A stretch of 8,134 nucleotides of DNA from Puniceicoccales bacterium (GCA_031289285.1 JAITPT010000165.1:1-8134), one strand, 5' to 3'; counted from the stretch's first letter, positions 1 to 5,983 are shown. Made by a program: numbers and translations. Notes: generated from the sequence alone by a model not told the origin.

Positions 1-249
1 GTGAAGAATTGGCGGGCTGGATGTAAAAATGGAAAAAAGGGACAGACCCTTTTTCCTTTGACATCGCTTTTTTGACTGGCCCCAAATCCCCCGCACCACC
101 CGCGCAGTTTGCGAGTTCATCAACAGTTGTTCACCGCATCATCCTGTGAAGAATTGGGGCTTAGGTGTTGCCATAGAAATTCTTGTAGTATTTGAAAAAG
201 TGCGTGAAAATAGCAGGAACCGCCTCGTAAAACCCATGTCTCCTTTGCT
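1..249. other. Leader region upstream of the GDSL esterase gene
   Basis: No gene is visible here. The stretch holds one hairpin repeat (33-54, listed separately) and a 12-bp direct repeat, GTGAAGAATTGG, at 1-12 and 146-157. The promoter of the esterase gene presumably lies in the AT-richer part around 160-240, but I found no convincing -35/-10 pair. The bases just before the ATG at 250 contain no purine-rich Shine-Dalgarno sequence. Confidence 0.5.
33..54. repeat. REP-like hairpin repeat, copy 1 (GGGACAGACC core)
   Basis: Stem AAAAAGGG (34-41) and CCCTTTTT (47-54) enclose the loop ACAGA. The same core occurs at 1195-1215 and 1564-1584. The bases after this copy include TTGACAT (58-64), which is also found after copy 3 but not after copy 2. 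The A-run, G-run, loop, C-run, T-run layout can work as an intrinsic terminator in either direction. From memory, short palindromes of this style occur near IS200-like REP-associated transposases in many phyla. No transposase is present in this window. Confidence 0.7.
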
Positions 250-1140
250 ATGTCACTAATCACCCATTCCGTCAGGGCGGCATTTTTTGTCGCCGCAATC
301 GCACTTGCCACGCAAGGTGCCGCCACGTTGTCTGCTGCTCCCCCCAAAGCACCCAAAACTGCTGCCGCCCCAGCTGCCAAGCCCAAGCCCCTTTCCGGTA
401 TCCCCAAGGCCGAGTCGCGTAATAACGACCGATCATGGGCGGAGCGGCAGAAAATACTCAACCAACGCGCAAAGGAAGGCGGTTTCGACGTGATGTTTAT
501 CGGCGACTCTATCACTCACTATTGGGAGTGGCACGGAAAAGACGTTTGGGCCAAAAGGCTTGCCCCCTACCGCCCCGCTAACTTTGGCATCGGCGGCGAC
601 CAGACTGGCCACGTCCTCTGGCGCTTGAAAAACGGCAACCTCAGCAGCAAGACGAACCCCAAACTTATTATCCTCTTGATTGGCACCAACGACACGGGGC
701 ACAGCCATGCCAACATCGAAGCTCAGCGAGTGGCCAGCGGTGTCAAAGCCATCATCACCGAGTTACAAAGCCGCACCCGCGCAAAGATACTTCTCTTCGC
801 TATCTTCCCCCGAGACATCAGCCCAGAACACCCCTTTCGCAAGAAAAACGAAGAAATCAACGCGCTCATCGCTAAGTTTGCCGACAATAACCGCGTATTC
901 TATAAAGACATCAACAAATCGTTTCTCGACGCTAACGGCTGGGGTCGCAAGGGTGTTATGAGGGACAGGGAGTTTCTACATCCCGGCGAGTGGGGTTACA
1001 ACATCTGGGCGGACGCCCTTATCCCCGAAATCAAAACTCACCTTGGCCCCAACTATAAGCCTGCCACCGAGGCAAATGCCCAACCTGCCTCGCCCAAGCA
1101 AGGAGGAAACTCCAAGCCCGCCAAAAAAACCAAGGTCTGA
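250..1140 (+). CDS. Exported GDSL-family esterase/acylhydrolase (PAF-acetylhydrolase IB-like)
   Basis: This is a 296-residue SGNH/GDSL hydrolase, probably deacetylating or de-esterifying a carbohydrate or lipid outside the cytoplasm; the substrate cannot be read from sequence. The N-terminus looks like a signal peptide (hydrophobic AAFFVAAIALA at 11-21, likely cut near residue 29). A Pro/Ala/Lys-rich linker (about 30-48) precedes the catalytic domain. Visible SGNH blocks are FIGDSIT (83-89, nucleophile Ser87), FGIGGDQTGHVLWRL (112-126, oxyanion glycine) and IGTNDTG (144-150, Asn147). The C-terminal EFLHPGEWGY (241-250) supplies His244. Family members usually have Asp three residues before this His; here that place is Glu241, with Asp239 two residues earlier. 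A low-complexity Pro/Lys tail follows from about 269. The start at 250 puts the signal peptide at the N-terminus; no Shine-Dalgarno sequence is visible. The gene converges on the TRIC gene and ends before a hairpin terminator at 1195. Confidence 0.9.
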   Translation: MSLITHSVRAAFFVAAIALATQGAATLSAAPPKAPKTAAAPAAKPKPLSGIPKAESRNNDRSWAERQKILNQRAKEGGFDVMFIGDSITHYWEWHGKDVWAKRLAPYRPANFGIGGDQTGHVLWRLKNGNLSSKTNPKLIILLIGTNDTGHSHANIEAQRVASGVKAIITELQSRTRAKILLFAIFPRDISPEHPFRKKNEEINALIAKFADNNRVFYKDINKSFLDANGWGRKGVMRDREFLHPGEWGYNIWADALIPEIKTHLGPNYKPATEANAQPASPKQGGNSKPAKKTKV

Positions 1141-1194
1141 CCTCGCCAATTCCGCTATCACGCCCGCGCCCGCTATCAAAAACGCAAAAAGCGC

Positions 1195-1217
1195 AAAAAG
1201 GGACAGACCCTTTTTTT
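1195..1217 (+). terminator. Intrinsic terminator / REP-like hairpin, copy 2
   Basis: Stem AAAAAGGG (1195-1202), loop ACAGA (1203-1207), CCCTTTTT (1208-1215), in a run of seven T. It sits 54 nt after the esterase stop codon, so it can end that transcript. It has the same core as the copies at 33 and 1564, so it is also a dispersed repeat rather than a gene-specific terminator. It lacks the TTGACAT flank of the other two copies. Confidence 0.65.
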
Positions 1218-1265
1218 GGTTCCTCGCTATTTCGAGTGGGAGCACCGGTGCCGAAGCCCCGCACT

Positions 1266-1439
1266 ATAATCCTAAAAACGGCAGTTGAGTCGGCTCGTCT
1301 TGCGGAAGCTGCTATGGCATCTGCACTTGTTGGCTTTGTTCGACGCACCAACAGGTGCGCCTTCACAAATCCACCAAGCGCAGCTGACACAACATCTTCT
1401 TGCAATACTTCCCCCCCAACTGCCGTTTTTTAGGATAAT
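1266..1439. repeat. Long imperfect palindrome (foldback or MITE-like element, or structured RNA)
   Basis: The outer arms 1266-1287 and 1417-1439 are nearly perfect inverted repeats: both read CCTAAAAA then CGGCAGTTG toward the centre, with one A/T difference and one extra A in the right arm. The apex is perfect: CGCACC (1344-1349), loop AACA, GGTGCG (1354-1359). Between apex and ends the arms still align along most of their length with scattered substitutions and small indels, for example TTGC near 1310 against its partner near 1400, and CTGCACTTG against CTGCGCTTG. The whole 174 bp can therefore fold into one long stem. No open frame in it resembles a known protein. Whether it is a transposable foldback element or a transcribed structured RNA cannot be decided here. 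Confidence 0.7.
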
Positions 1440-1485
1440 CCCGCTGTGTGCGGAGCGAGAGTCTAACGAACACAAGTTATTTTGA

Positions 1486-1518
1486 AGTCAAACGAAAAAA
1501 ATGGCTGCCTTTTTATTC
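1486..1518 (+). repeat. Solo copy of the boundary motif of the 157-bp tandem repeat
   Basis: AGTCAAA, two variable bases, then seven A, TGGCTGCC, five T and ATTC. This matches the start of each repeat unit at 5644 and 5801, including the upstream AGTCAAA at 5798. Only the two bases before the A-run differ (CG here, TA there). Similarity stops after ATTC, so this is a solo boundary motif without the rest of the unit. The A-tract, GG, CC, T-tract layout resembles the GGGACAGACC hairpins nearby. Confidence 0.65.
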
Positions 1519-1521
1519 AAG

Positions 1522-1550
1522 TGCGGCAAACGGTCAAAATGTTTGCTGCG
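1522..1550 (+). other. Small stem-loop after the solo boundary motif
   Basis: TGCGGCAAAC (1522-1531) pairs with GTTTGCTGCG (1541-1550) over ten positions, two of them G-T/U wobbles, around a 9-nt loop. There is no T-run after it, so it is not an obvious terminator. It follows directly on the solo boundary motif. Confidence 0.4.
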
Positions 1551-1563
1551 TTGTAAGAGTCCG

Positions 1564-1584
1564 AAAAAGGGACAGACCTTTTTT
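1564..1584 (-). terminator. REP-like hairpin copy 3, possible terminator of the TRIC gene
   Basis: AAAAAGGG, ACAGA, CC and six T on the + strand. The right arm has only two C, so the stem is one pair shorter than in the other copies. Read on the minus strand it lies about 90 nt past the TRIC stop codon and ends in a T-run, so it could end that transcript. It is followed on + by TTGACAT (1588-1594), as in copy 1. Confidence 0.5.
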
Positions 1585-1675
1585 CACTTGACATGCCTTG
1601 GGTAGGCGCAAAAACGACACGCTCCTGCCCTCACCTCTCAAAACACTGCGCTTATCTGATGTCAGTTCACTTGTA

Positions 1676-2386
1676 TCAGTGGCGTGTCTTCGCATCACCC
1701 TCTTGCGTAGTATCTTGTGCGGAGATATTTTTTTCGGTTTCGAGTGCGGCGAAGGCTTTGGTGCGCCAATGATAGGCGATTGTGAGCAGACGCAGGGTGA
1801 GCATGATAAATAGGCACAGGTAAGCAGTTTGCGGCACAGTCATTATCTCCCAAGGCGCCAACACAGTGTAAAGCGTTGTGCCGAGAAACGCCACAAGCGC
1901 GTAAAACTCCCCGGGGCGGAAAATCATCGGTGCCTCGCCAGCGCAGATGTCGCGCAAGATACCACCGCCGACCGCATTCAAGACGCCCGTCAAAATCGCC
2001 CCCGTGGCGGGCAGCCCCGCCGCAAGCGCTTTAGTAACCCCCAGCATGGCGTAGGCCGCCAGCGCGACGGCGTCCGCCACCGAGACAATCCGCCCGAGTT
2101 TGGCCAAGCGGCTGCGCAGGAGCACCCCCGCAATAGTCGCGAAAAGGACGATTACCAGATAATTTGGCTCGGTGATGACTACCGAGGGGCCGCATAGGAG
2201 CATGATGTCATCGCGCAAAACCGCCCCGCCGAGGGCAGTGAGCGCGGCGATGAAAAAAATCCCCACAATGTCATAACCGCGCCGCACGGCGACAAACGCG
2301 CCGGAAAGCGCGGCAAAAAAAGTCGCCCCGAAGTCAAGCATCGGCGGCAACACAAAAGGGGACGAAACGACTGTTATTGCGAGCAT
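1676..2386 (-). CDS. TRIC/UPF0126-family membrane cation channel protein
   Basis: This is a 236-residue integral membrane protein of the bacterial TRIC (trimeric intracellular cation channel, UPF0126, YadS-like) family, expected to pass monovalent cations across the cytoplasmic membrane. The family is built from two tandem three-helix repeats, each with a GG-x-x-R-D signature. Both are visible here: GGAVLRD (53-59) and GGGILRD (140-146), the latter followed by the typical CAGEAPMIF. Hydrophobic segments fall at about 22-34, 40-52, 76-92, 104-122, 126-140, 162-178 and 188-205. A polar C-terminal tail follows from about 208. Length is typical of the family. The start used is the first Met; Met16 (at 2341) is possible and would remove a short hydrophobic leader. 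Neither start has a Shine-Dalgarno sequence. It lies 80 bp downstream of the dehydrogenase on the same strand, with a GC hairpin between them. Confidence 0.9.
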   Translation of the reverse strand: MLAITVVSSPFVLPPMLDFGATFFAALSGAFVAVRRGYDIVGIFFIAALTALGGAVLRDDIMLLCGPSVVITEPNYLVIVLFATIAGVLLRSRLAKLGRIVSVADAVALAAYAMLGVTKALAAGLPATGAILTGVLNAVGGGILRDICAGEAPMIFRPGEFYALVAFLGTTLYTVLAPWEIMTVPQTAYLCLFIMLTLRLLTIAYHWRTKAFAALETEKNISAQDTTQEGDAKTRH

Positions 2387-2401
2387 GGCGGAGTGTGAGG
2401 T

Positions 2402-2450
2402 CGAAACGGCGGGCGGCGCGGCACTACCGCCCGCCCATGCACCGTTTTCG
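2402..2450 (-). promoter_or_regulatory. GC-rich stem-loop between dehydrogenase and TRIC genes
   Basis: GGCGGGCGG (2408-2416) and CCGCCCGCC (2427-2435) form a perfect 9-bp stem with a 10-nt loop. Flanking CGAAACGG (2402-2409) and CCGTTTTCG (2442-2450) form an alternative or outer arm. On the minus strand the structure follows the dehydrogenase stop codon and ends about 15-20 nt before the TRIC start. Only a short GTTT follows, so it would be a weak terminator. An attenuator or an mRNA-stabilising element is equally possible. Confidence 0.5.
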
Positions 2451-2466
2451 GGTTAACATCGTTTTC

Positions 2467-3432
2467 TTAAAACTTGTTTGCCTGTGCCAGCGGCGGTTTG
2501 CCGTCGAGGAAAAGCAGCAGGTTGTCGAGTGCCATTCCGGCCTGACGTTGCACACTCTCGTGGGTGCGCGAACCGATGTGCGGCGTGATAACGCACCGAG
2601 GTGCGCGCAGCAACGGGTGGTCGGGCGGCGGCGGTTCGATGTCCAAAACGTCGGCACCATAGCCGCCGAGTGTTCCCTTTTGCAGCGCGTTGGCGACGGC
2701 GATACCGTCAACGAGTTCCCCGCGCCCGCAGTTAATAAGCAACGCGCTGGGCGACATTTTTTTCAGCCGTTTTTTGTCAATGAGATTGCGTGTCTCGTCG
2801 GTGAGATTTGCGTGAAGCGTCACGATGTCGCTTTTGGCGAGCAGACTTTCGAGTTTGCGAACGCGCTTGACTTTGTGCGTTTTTTTGCGGGCAAATGCGT
2901 CGTCCCAAAACGTGTCGAAGCCGAGACAAGGCATCCCAAACGCAGCGGCGCGGATGGCCATTTCTTTGCCGATGCGCCCCAAGCCGACAATGCCCAGCGT
3001 CTTCCCCGCAAGCTCGCTTCCCGTGTGCCGCGACCAACGTCCGGCCTTTGTTTCCGCGATGTGGAAATCGAGTTCCTTGGCGAGCGTGAGCAACAACCCG
3101 AAGGCGTGTTCGGCGACCGTCGTGTGGTTGACCCCGGGCGTGAACGTCACCGCAATTTTGTTCGCGGTAGCGGCGGCGACGTCGATTTTGTCGAGGCCGA
3201 TGCCGTATTTGGCGATGATGCGCAGGCGCGGGAGCGACTTCTCGATGACGGCGCGCGTGATGGCGTCGTCGCCGCAGAGAAAGGCGTCGAAGCTACCTGC
3301 GAGTTCGAGCATTCGTGCTTCGGAGAGCGGTCCGCGTTCGTGGACGACCTCGTGGCCAGACGCCGCGAGCCTCTCAAGGTGTGGCCCGGGCGTGTCTTGA
3401 AACGATGTGGTGGTGAGCAGTATTTTTGCCAT
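2467..3432 (-). CDS. NAD-dependent D-isomer-specific 2-hydroxyacid dehydrogenase (phosphoglycerate dehydrogenase-like)
   Basis: This is a 321-residue cytoplasmic oxidoreductase that interconverts a 2-hydroxyacid and its 2-oxoacid with NAD. The closest functional class is 3-phosphoglycerate dehydrogenase, the first step of serine synthesis. Visible landmarks are KYGIGLDKID (75-84) and VAEHAFGLLL (106-115) in the substrate domain, and the Rossmann loop GLGRIG (150-155) with Asp173 at the end of the second strand, favouring NAD over NADP. The catalytic residues are Arg237 in NCGRGELVD, Glu266 in DVLDIEPP and His285 in TPHIG. The protein ends after the catalytic domain and has no ACT or ASB regulatory domain, so serine feedback of the classical type is not expected. 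The frame is open upstream to 3594, but the Met at 3432 starts the typical beta strand (MAKILLTT). The gene is divergent from the FmdB-like gene and upstream of TRIC. The exact substrate is uncertain. Confidence 0.88.
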   Translation of the reverse strand: MAKILLTTTSFQDTPGPHLERLAASGHEVVHERGPLSEARMLELAGSFDAFLCGDDAITRAVIEKSLPRLRIIAKYGIGLDKIDVAAATANKIAVTFTPGVNHTTVAEHAFGLLLTLAKELDFHIAETKAGRWSRHTGSELAGKTLGIVGLGRIGKEMAIRAAAFGMPCLGFDTFWDDAFARKKTHKVKRVRKLESLLAKSDIVTLHANLTDETRNLIDKKRLKKMSPSALLINCGRGELVDGIAVANALQKGTLGGYGADVLDIEPPPPDHPLLRAPRCVITPHIGSRTHESVQRQAGMALDNLLLFLDGKPPLAQANKF

Positions 3433-3592
3433 GTTTTTCAAAAAAATGAAAACTGAAGGGGCGTTGCATACACATGCTTTTGCGTCTTTGCGATAGGAAA
3501 ACACGGCGGCAGGCGCACTTGCGTTCCTGCTGTTTTTAACTCGCAATGGACGGTGCGGCGGCTTTTCATTTGCGCCAACTCCCGCACACACC

Positions 3593-3904
3593 ATGCCACT
3601 CTACACTTACCAAACCGTGAACGCCGACGGCACCGACGGCGATATTTTTGAGGTCGAACAAAGTGCCAGCGACCCCGCCCTGACCGCGCACCCGCTCACC
3701 GCGCAAGCCGTCCGGCGTGTCCACCAAGCACCCTATCTTTCGGGGCAACACAATGAGCGGCGCGTCCGCTCCGAGTTAAACGACAGCGAAAAACTTTCGC
3801 GTCTTGGTTTCACGAAATACGAACGTGACCACGCCACTGGACAATACCATAAAACCCGTGGCGGCAACGCAGCCGCGCCGGAGGTTTTTGGCGGCAAACA
3901 CTGA
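3593..3904 (+). CDS. FmdB-like small protein lacking the zinc-ribbon cysteines
   Basis: This 103-residue protein keeps the framework of the FmdB family of small putative regulatory zinc-ribbon proteins: the start MPLYTYQT, FEVEQSASDPAL (19-30) and VRRV (40-43). In ordinary FmdB proteins this framework carries two CxxC-type cysteine pairs. Here there is no cysteine in the whole protein; the first pair position holds an Asn/Asp/Gly-rich turn (10-17) and the second reads HPLT (33-36). The C-terminal half has GFTKYERDHATGQYHKT (72-88), which I recall from planctomycete and verrucomicrobial relatives. The function is unknown; metal binding through a Cys4 ribbon is excluded by the sequence. It is a single-gene transcript, divergent from the dehydrogenase across a 160-bp gap, and ends 6 bp before a strong terminator. 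No Shine-Dalgarno sequence precedes the start. Confidence 0.8.
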   Translation: MPLYTYQTVNADGTDGDIFEVEQSASDPALTAHPLTAQAVRRVHQAPYLSGQHNERRVRSELNDSEKLSRLGFTKYERDHATGQYHKTRGGNAAAPEVFGGKH

Positions 3905-3909
3905 GACGA

Positions 3910-3940
3910 CGGCGGCGGGAATTTCCGCCGCTGTTTTTTT
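3910..3940 (+). terminator. Rho-independent terminator of the FmdB-like gene
   Basis: Positions 3910-3918 and 3925-3933 form a 9-bp stem (one G-T/U pair) with core GCGGCGG / CCGCCGC around the loop GAATTT, followed directly by seven T (3934-3940). On the minus strand no T-run follows the stem, so it serves the + strand gene only. The convergent gene ends at 3943, immediately beyond it. Confidence 0.88.
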
Positions 3941-3942
3941 AT

Positions 3943-5586
3943 TTACGGTTGTTTCAGCAAATAATTTACGCTGTTAAACATGAGGTTTTTGAAACTTGGA
4001 ATATCCCAATCCCGCCAATGTCCAAGCGATGTATAAATAACGTTGTCGCCGTTTGTCCAAAACACAGGTTCGGGCGGGCGTTTGGGGTTCCAGCCTTGTA
4101 AAAGCACACGTGCCTTCGTCGAGCGCAAAGGAGCGTTCTTGTAGAGCCAGTTTAGACTGTTAAAAGGCGTCACACCTTTGAGCAACGGGTGGTTCTCCGC
4201 GCCGGCCAAAATAGTGATGTCGGTGCCGTCTTTTCTATGCTCGTAGTGACCTTTGTAATTGCCGCCCCAGATGTCGCGGTCAAGCTCTTTCCATTGAACA
4301 AGTTCTGGTGCGACCTTCCCGCCAGCAGCGCGAACATTTCCGCCACTTTTTGGGACAGTTCCAGCGGCGTCAAACGCGACCGTCGAAGTGCGCAATCCGA
4401 GCACGGGACGTCCGCTTGCAAAATAGTTTTTTACCAGTGCCATTTTTTCGGGAGGGAGCGCGCGACGGCGCACAAATAAAACAGCGAGATTTGCGTCTTC
4501 GAGGATTTGCAAATTTTCGAGATTATGGCGCCCGGGGCCGTTCATCTTAGGGACACCGATTGCGAAGTCGCAGGAGTAATTTTTCAAGACGAGTTCGCGG
4601 GCAAATTCGGGAAGCCGCTGGTTGGCGTGATACTCGCCTTCTGCCATCAAAAATGCAATGCGTTTGCGGGTGTCTTCTTTGAAACGGAATTGTTTTTTGC
4701 CAGTGAAATCAGAAGAAACCAATGTCGGGCAAACATACGATTCGATGTATTCTACCATAAGATCGAGGCCGGAGAAATGGTTCACGCGGGGCGGGCGGGC
4801 GGGGTTATACATCACGTCGGTCATATCGCGCATCAACGCCACGTTAAAACCGGCACGTTTCATCACGCGAAGACCGAAGGGACGCGCCATGATACACATG
4901 TTTGTCGCAACACCCGTGAGGACGACATTCTTGACACCGCGCTCGCGAAAAAGGTGATACAACTCGTTGCCGGAATCGCTGATAATGTCCTGCGGCGCGA
5001 TGCGGATAGTGGGGATTTCTTTTTTCCAGATATAGCCAACTTTGCATTTTTTCGGGCAATCGCAGCCACCGTCGTTGGCGTCAATAGGGAAATGGCGTCC
5101 TTTTTCTGAGGCAAGCGGCTGCCCGCTTTGGGCGACCTCACGGGTCTGCGCGAGACGGCTATATTTAAGGGCGACGGCGCGTTGCGGTGCGTCGGCGTAG
5201 GCACCCATACACTCGCTCGGCGCATGGACGATGAGGACGCCTTTTTCGCGGGCGGCGGCGAGTGTGGCATCGAGTGCGTGTGCCATTTCGGCGACGCGGG
5301 CGGTGCAATTGGTACACCAATGTTTGTCCCACATATCGCAAACGATGATGGCGGTTTCGGCGGGTTTCCAATCCTCGACGCGGCTAACGAGCATGAGGCC
5401 GGGCTTGTCCTCTTTCCAATCGGACGTTACCCGCTGCCGAAGCGAGATGCGCAGCGGCGCAGACTCGGCGGGCACAGCAGCGACAGCGGCAGATGCCTCG
5501 GCGGGTGCGGCAACGGCGGACTCGGCAAACGGGAAAAAGAGTGAAAGTGAGAGCAGGAAAAAACTCGGAAGAGCTGAGGTTGTCAT
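3943..5586 (-). CDS. Exported two-domain protein: isochorismatase-like hydrolase fused to a ThuA-like domain
   Basis: This 547-residue protein has a signal peptide (hydrophobic LPSFFLLSLSLFFPF at 6-20, likely cut near 26) and an Ala-rich linker to about 45. Residues about 75-290 are a cysteine-hydrolase (isochorismatase) domain. It shows IIVCDMWDKHW (80-90, candidate acid Asp84), KKE (188-190, candidate Lys), GVATNMCIMARPFGLR (225-240, nucleophile Cys231) and MRDMTDVMYNP (252-262). Extra cysteines occur at 91, 94, 175, 177 and 181. Residues about 306-546 resemble the ThuA (trehalose-utilisation type, glutamine amidotransferase-like) domain: RIAFLMAEGEYH (309-320), DANLAVLFVRRRALPPE (364-380), WGGNYKGHY (440-448), ENHPLLKGV (464-472) and VIYTSLGHWRDWD (516-528). 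The hydrolase half should cleave an amide or ester-like substrate. The ThuA half may bind or process a sugar-related compound; that pairing is inference. The gene stands alone, convergent with the FmdB-like gene. A 157-bp tandem repeat begins 58 bp upstream of its start. Confidence 0.87.
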   Translation of the reverse strand: MTTSALPSFFLLSLSLFFPFAESAVAAPAEASAAVAAVPAESAPLRISLRQRVTSDWKEDKPGLMLVSRVEDWKPAETAIIVCDMWDKHWCTNCTARVAEMAHALDATLAAAREKGVLIVHAPSECMGAYADAPQRAVALKYSRLAQTREVAQSGQPLASEKGRHFPIDANDGGCDCPKKCKVGYIWKKEIPTIRIAPQDIISDSGNELYHLFRERGVKNVVLTGVATNMCIMARPFGLRVMKRAGFNVALMRDMTDVMYNPARPPRVNHFSGLDLMVEYIESYVCPTLVSSDFTGKKQFRFKEDTRKRIAFLMAEGEYHANQRLPEFARELVLKNYSCDFAIGVPKMNGPGRHNLENLQILEDANLAVLFVRRRALPPEKMALVKNYFASGRPVLGLRTSTVAFDAAGTVPKSGGNVRAAGGKVAPELVQWKELDRDIWGGNYKGHYEHRKDGTDITILAGAENHPLLKGVTPFNSLNWLYKNAPLRSTKARVLLQGWNPKRPPEPVFWTNGDNVIYTSLGHWRDWDIPSFKNLMFNSVNYLLKQP

Positions 5587-5643
5587 AGCGTTTCGGAAAA
5601 ACAGGCAGTTGCTGGAAAAGTTCCGCCTATGTGCGAAAAAACA

Positions 5644-5983
5644 AAATAAAAAAATGGCTGCCTTTTTATTCGAGACAACGCTCCAGCAGGGGCGAAATTT
5701 TCGGGTTGTCGGATGGTGGTGGTTGATGTCGGATGTGCGCGTTTCGCGTCAAACTTGTCGCCGGCGGAGTGAGGAAAAACCGCACAGATCGCGTAGAGTC
5801 AAATAAAAAAATGGCTGCCTTTTTATTCGAGACAACGCTCAGCAGGGGCGAAATTTCCGGGTTGTCGGATGGTGGTGATTGATGTCGGGTGTGCGCGTTT
5901 CGCGTCAAACTTGTCGCGGACGGAGTGAGGAAAAACCGCACAGATCGCGTAGAGTCAAATAAAAAAATGGCTGCCTTTTAATT
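5644..5983. repeat. Tandem repeat of about 157 bp: two full units plus the start of a third
   Basis: Unit 1 is 5644-5800 (157 bp), unit 2 is 5801-5956 (156 bp), and a truncated third runs from 5957 to about 5983. Units 1 and 2 differ at only a handful of positions, including a one-base deletion near 5840. Each unit opens with AAAT, seven A, TGGCTGCC and a T-run. Inside each are GACAAC and GTTGTC, which can pair, and CGCG-TTT-CGCG. The array ends on the boundary motif, so complete units are flanked on both sides by the same sequence; that motif recurs alone at 1486-1518. It lies just upstream of the isochorismatase-ThuA start. Open frames through it are not conserved between the units. Confidence 0.88.

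Larger units (their letters stand above)
1141..1675. other. Repeat-filled intergenic region between convergent genes
   Basis: This 535-bp stretch has no supportable gene. In order it holds hairpin repeat copy 2 (1195-1217), a 174-bp imperfect palindrome (1266-1439), a solo 33-bp motif shared with the tandem repeat at 5.6 kb (1486-1518), a small hairpin (1522-1550) and hairpin repeat copy 3 (1564-1584). Short open frames here run through both palindrome arms and show no family resemblance. Confidence 0.7.

Noticed and set aside
58..63. TTGACA after hairpin copies 1 and 3 as a sigma-70 -35 box
   Set aside because: No TATAAT-like sequence lies 16-18 bp downstream in either place, and the hexamer is part of the repeat flank.
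1266..1439. Integron attC recombination site
   Set aside because: The size and imperfect symmetry fit, but the terminal motifs are in the wrong orientation for RYYYAAC and GTTRRRY, and no integrase or cassette structure is nearby.
2377..3456. 359-codon plus-strand open frame
   Set aside because: It lies exactly antisense to the dehydrogenase, whose motifs are complete, and shows no protein family features.
3433..3594. N-terminal extension of the dehydrogenase by 54 residues
   Set aside because: It overlaps the divergent promoter region, has no family similarity, and the normal first beta strand starts at the Met encoded at 3432.
5654..5806. Plus-strand frame starting at ATGGCTGCC in each tandem unit, as a small repeated peptide gene
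   Set aside because: The one-base deletion in unit 2 shifts the frame soon after the start, so the two copies do not encode the same peptide.
5666..5941. Minus-strand open frame of 91 codons made of two similar blocks of about 52 residues across the tandem repeat
   Set aside because: It is open because unit 2 is 156 bp, a multiple of three. Four base differences I compared between the units all change the amino acid, and unit 1 has a length change, so there is no sign of protein-level selection.
5644..5983. CRISPR array
   Set aside because: Units are about 157 bp and contiguous, with no unique spacers of constant length and no cas genes.
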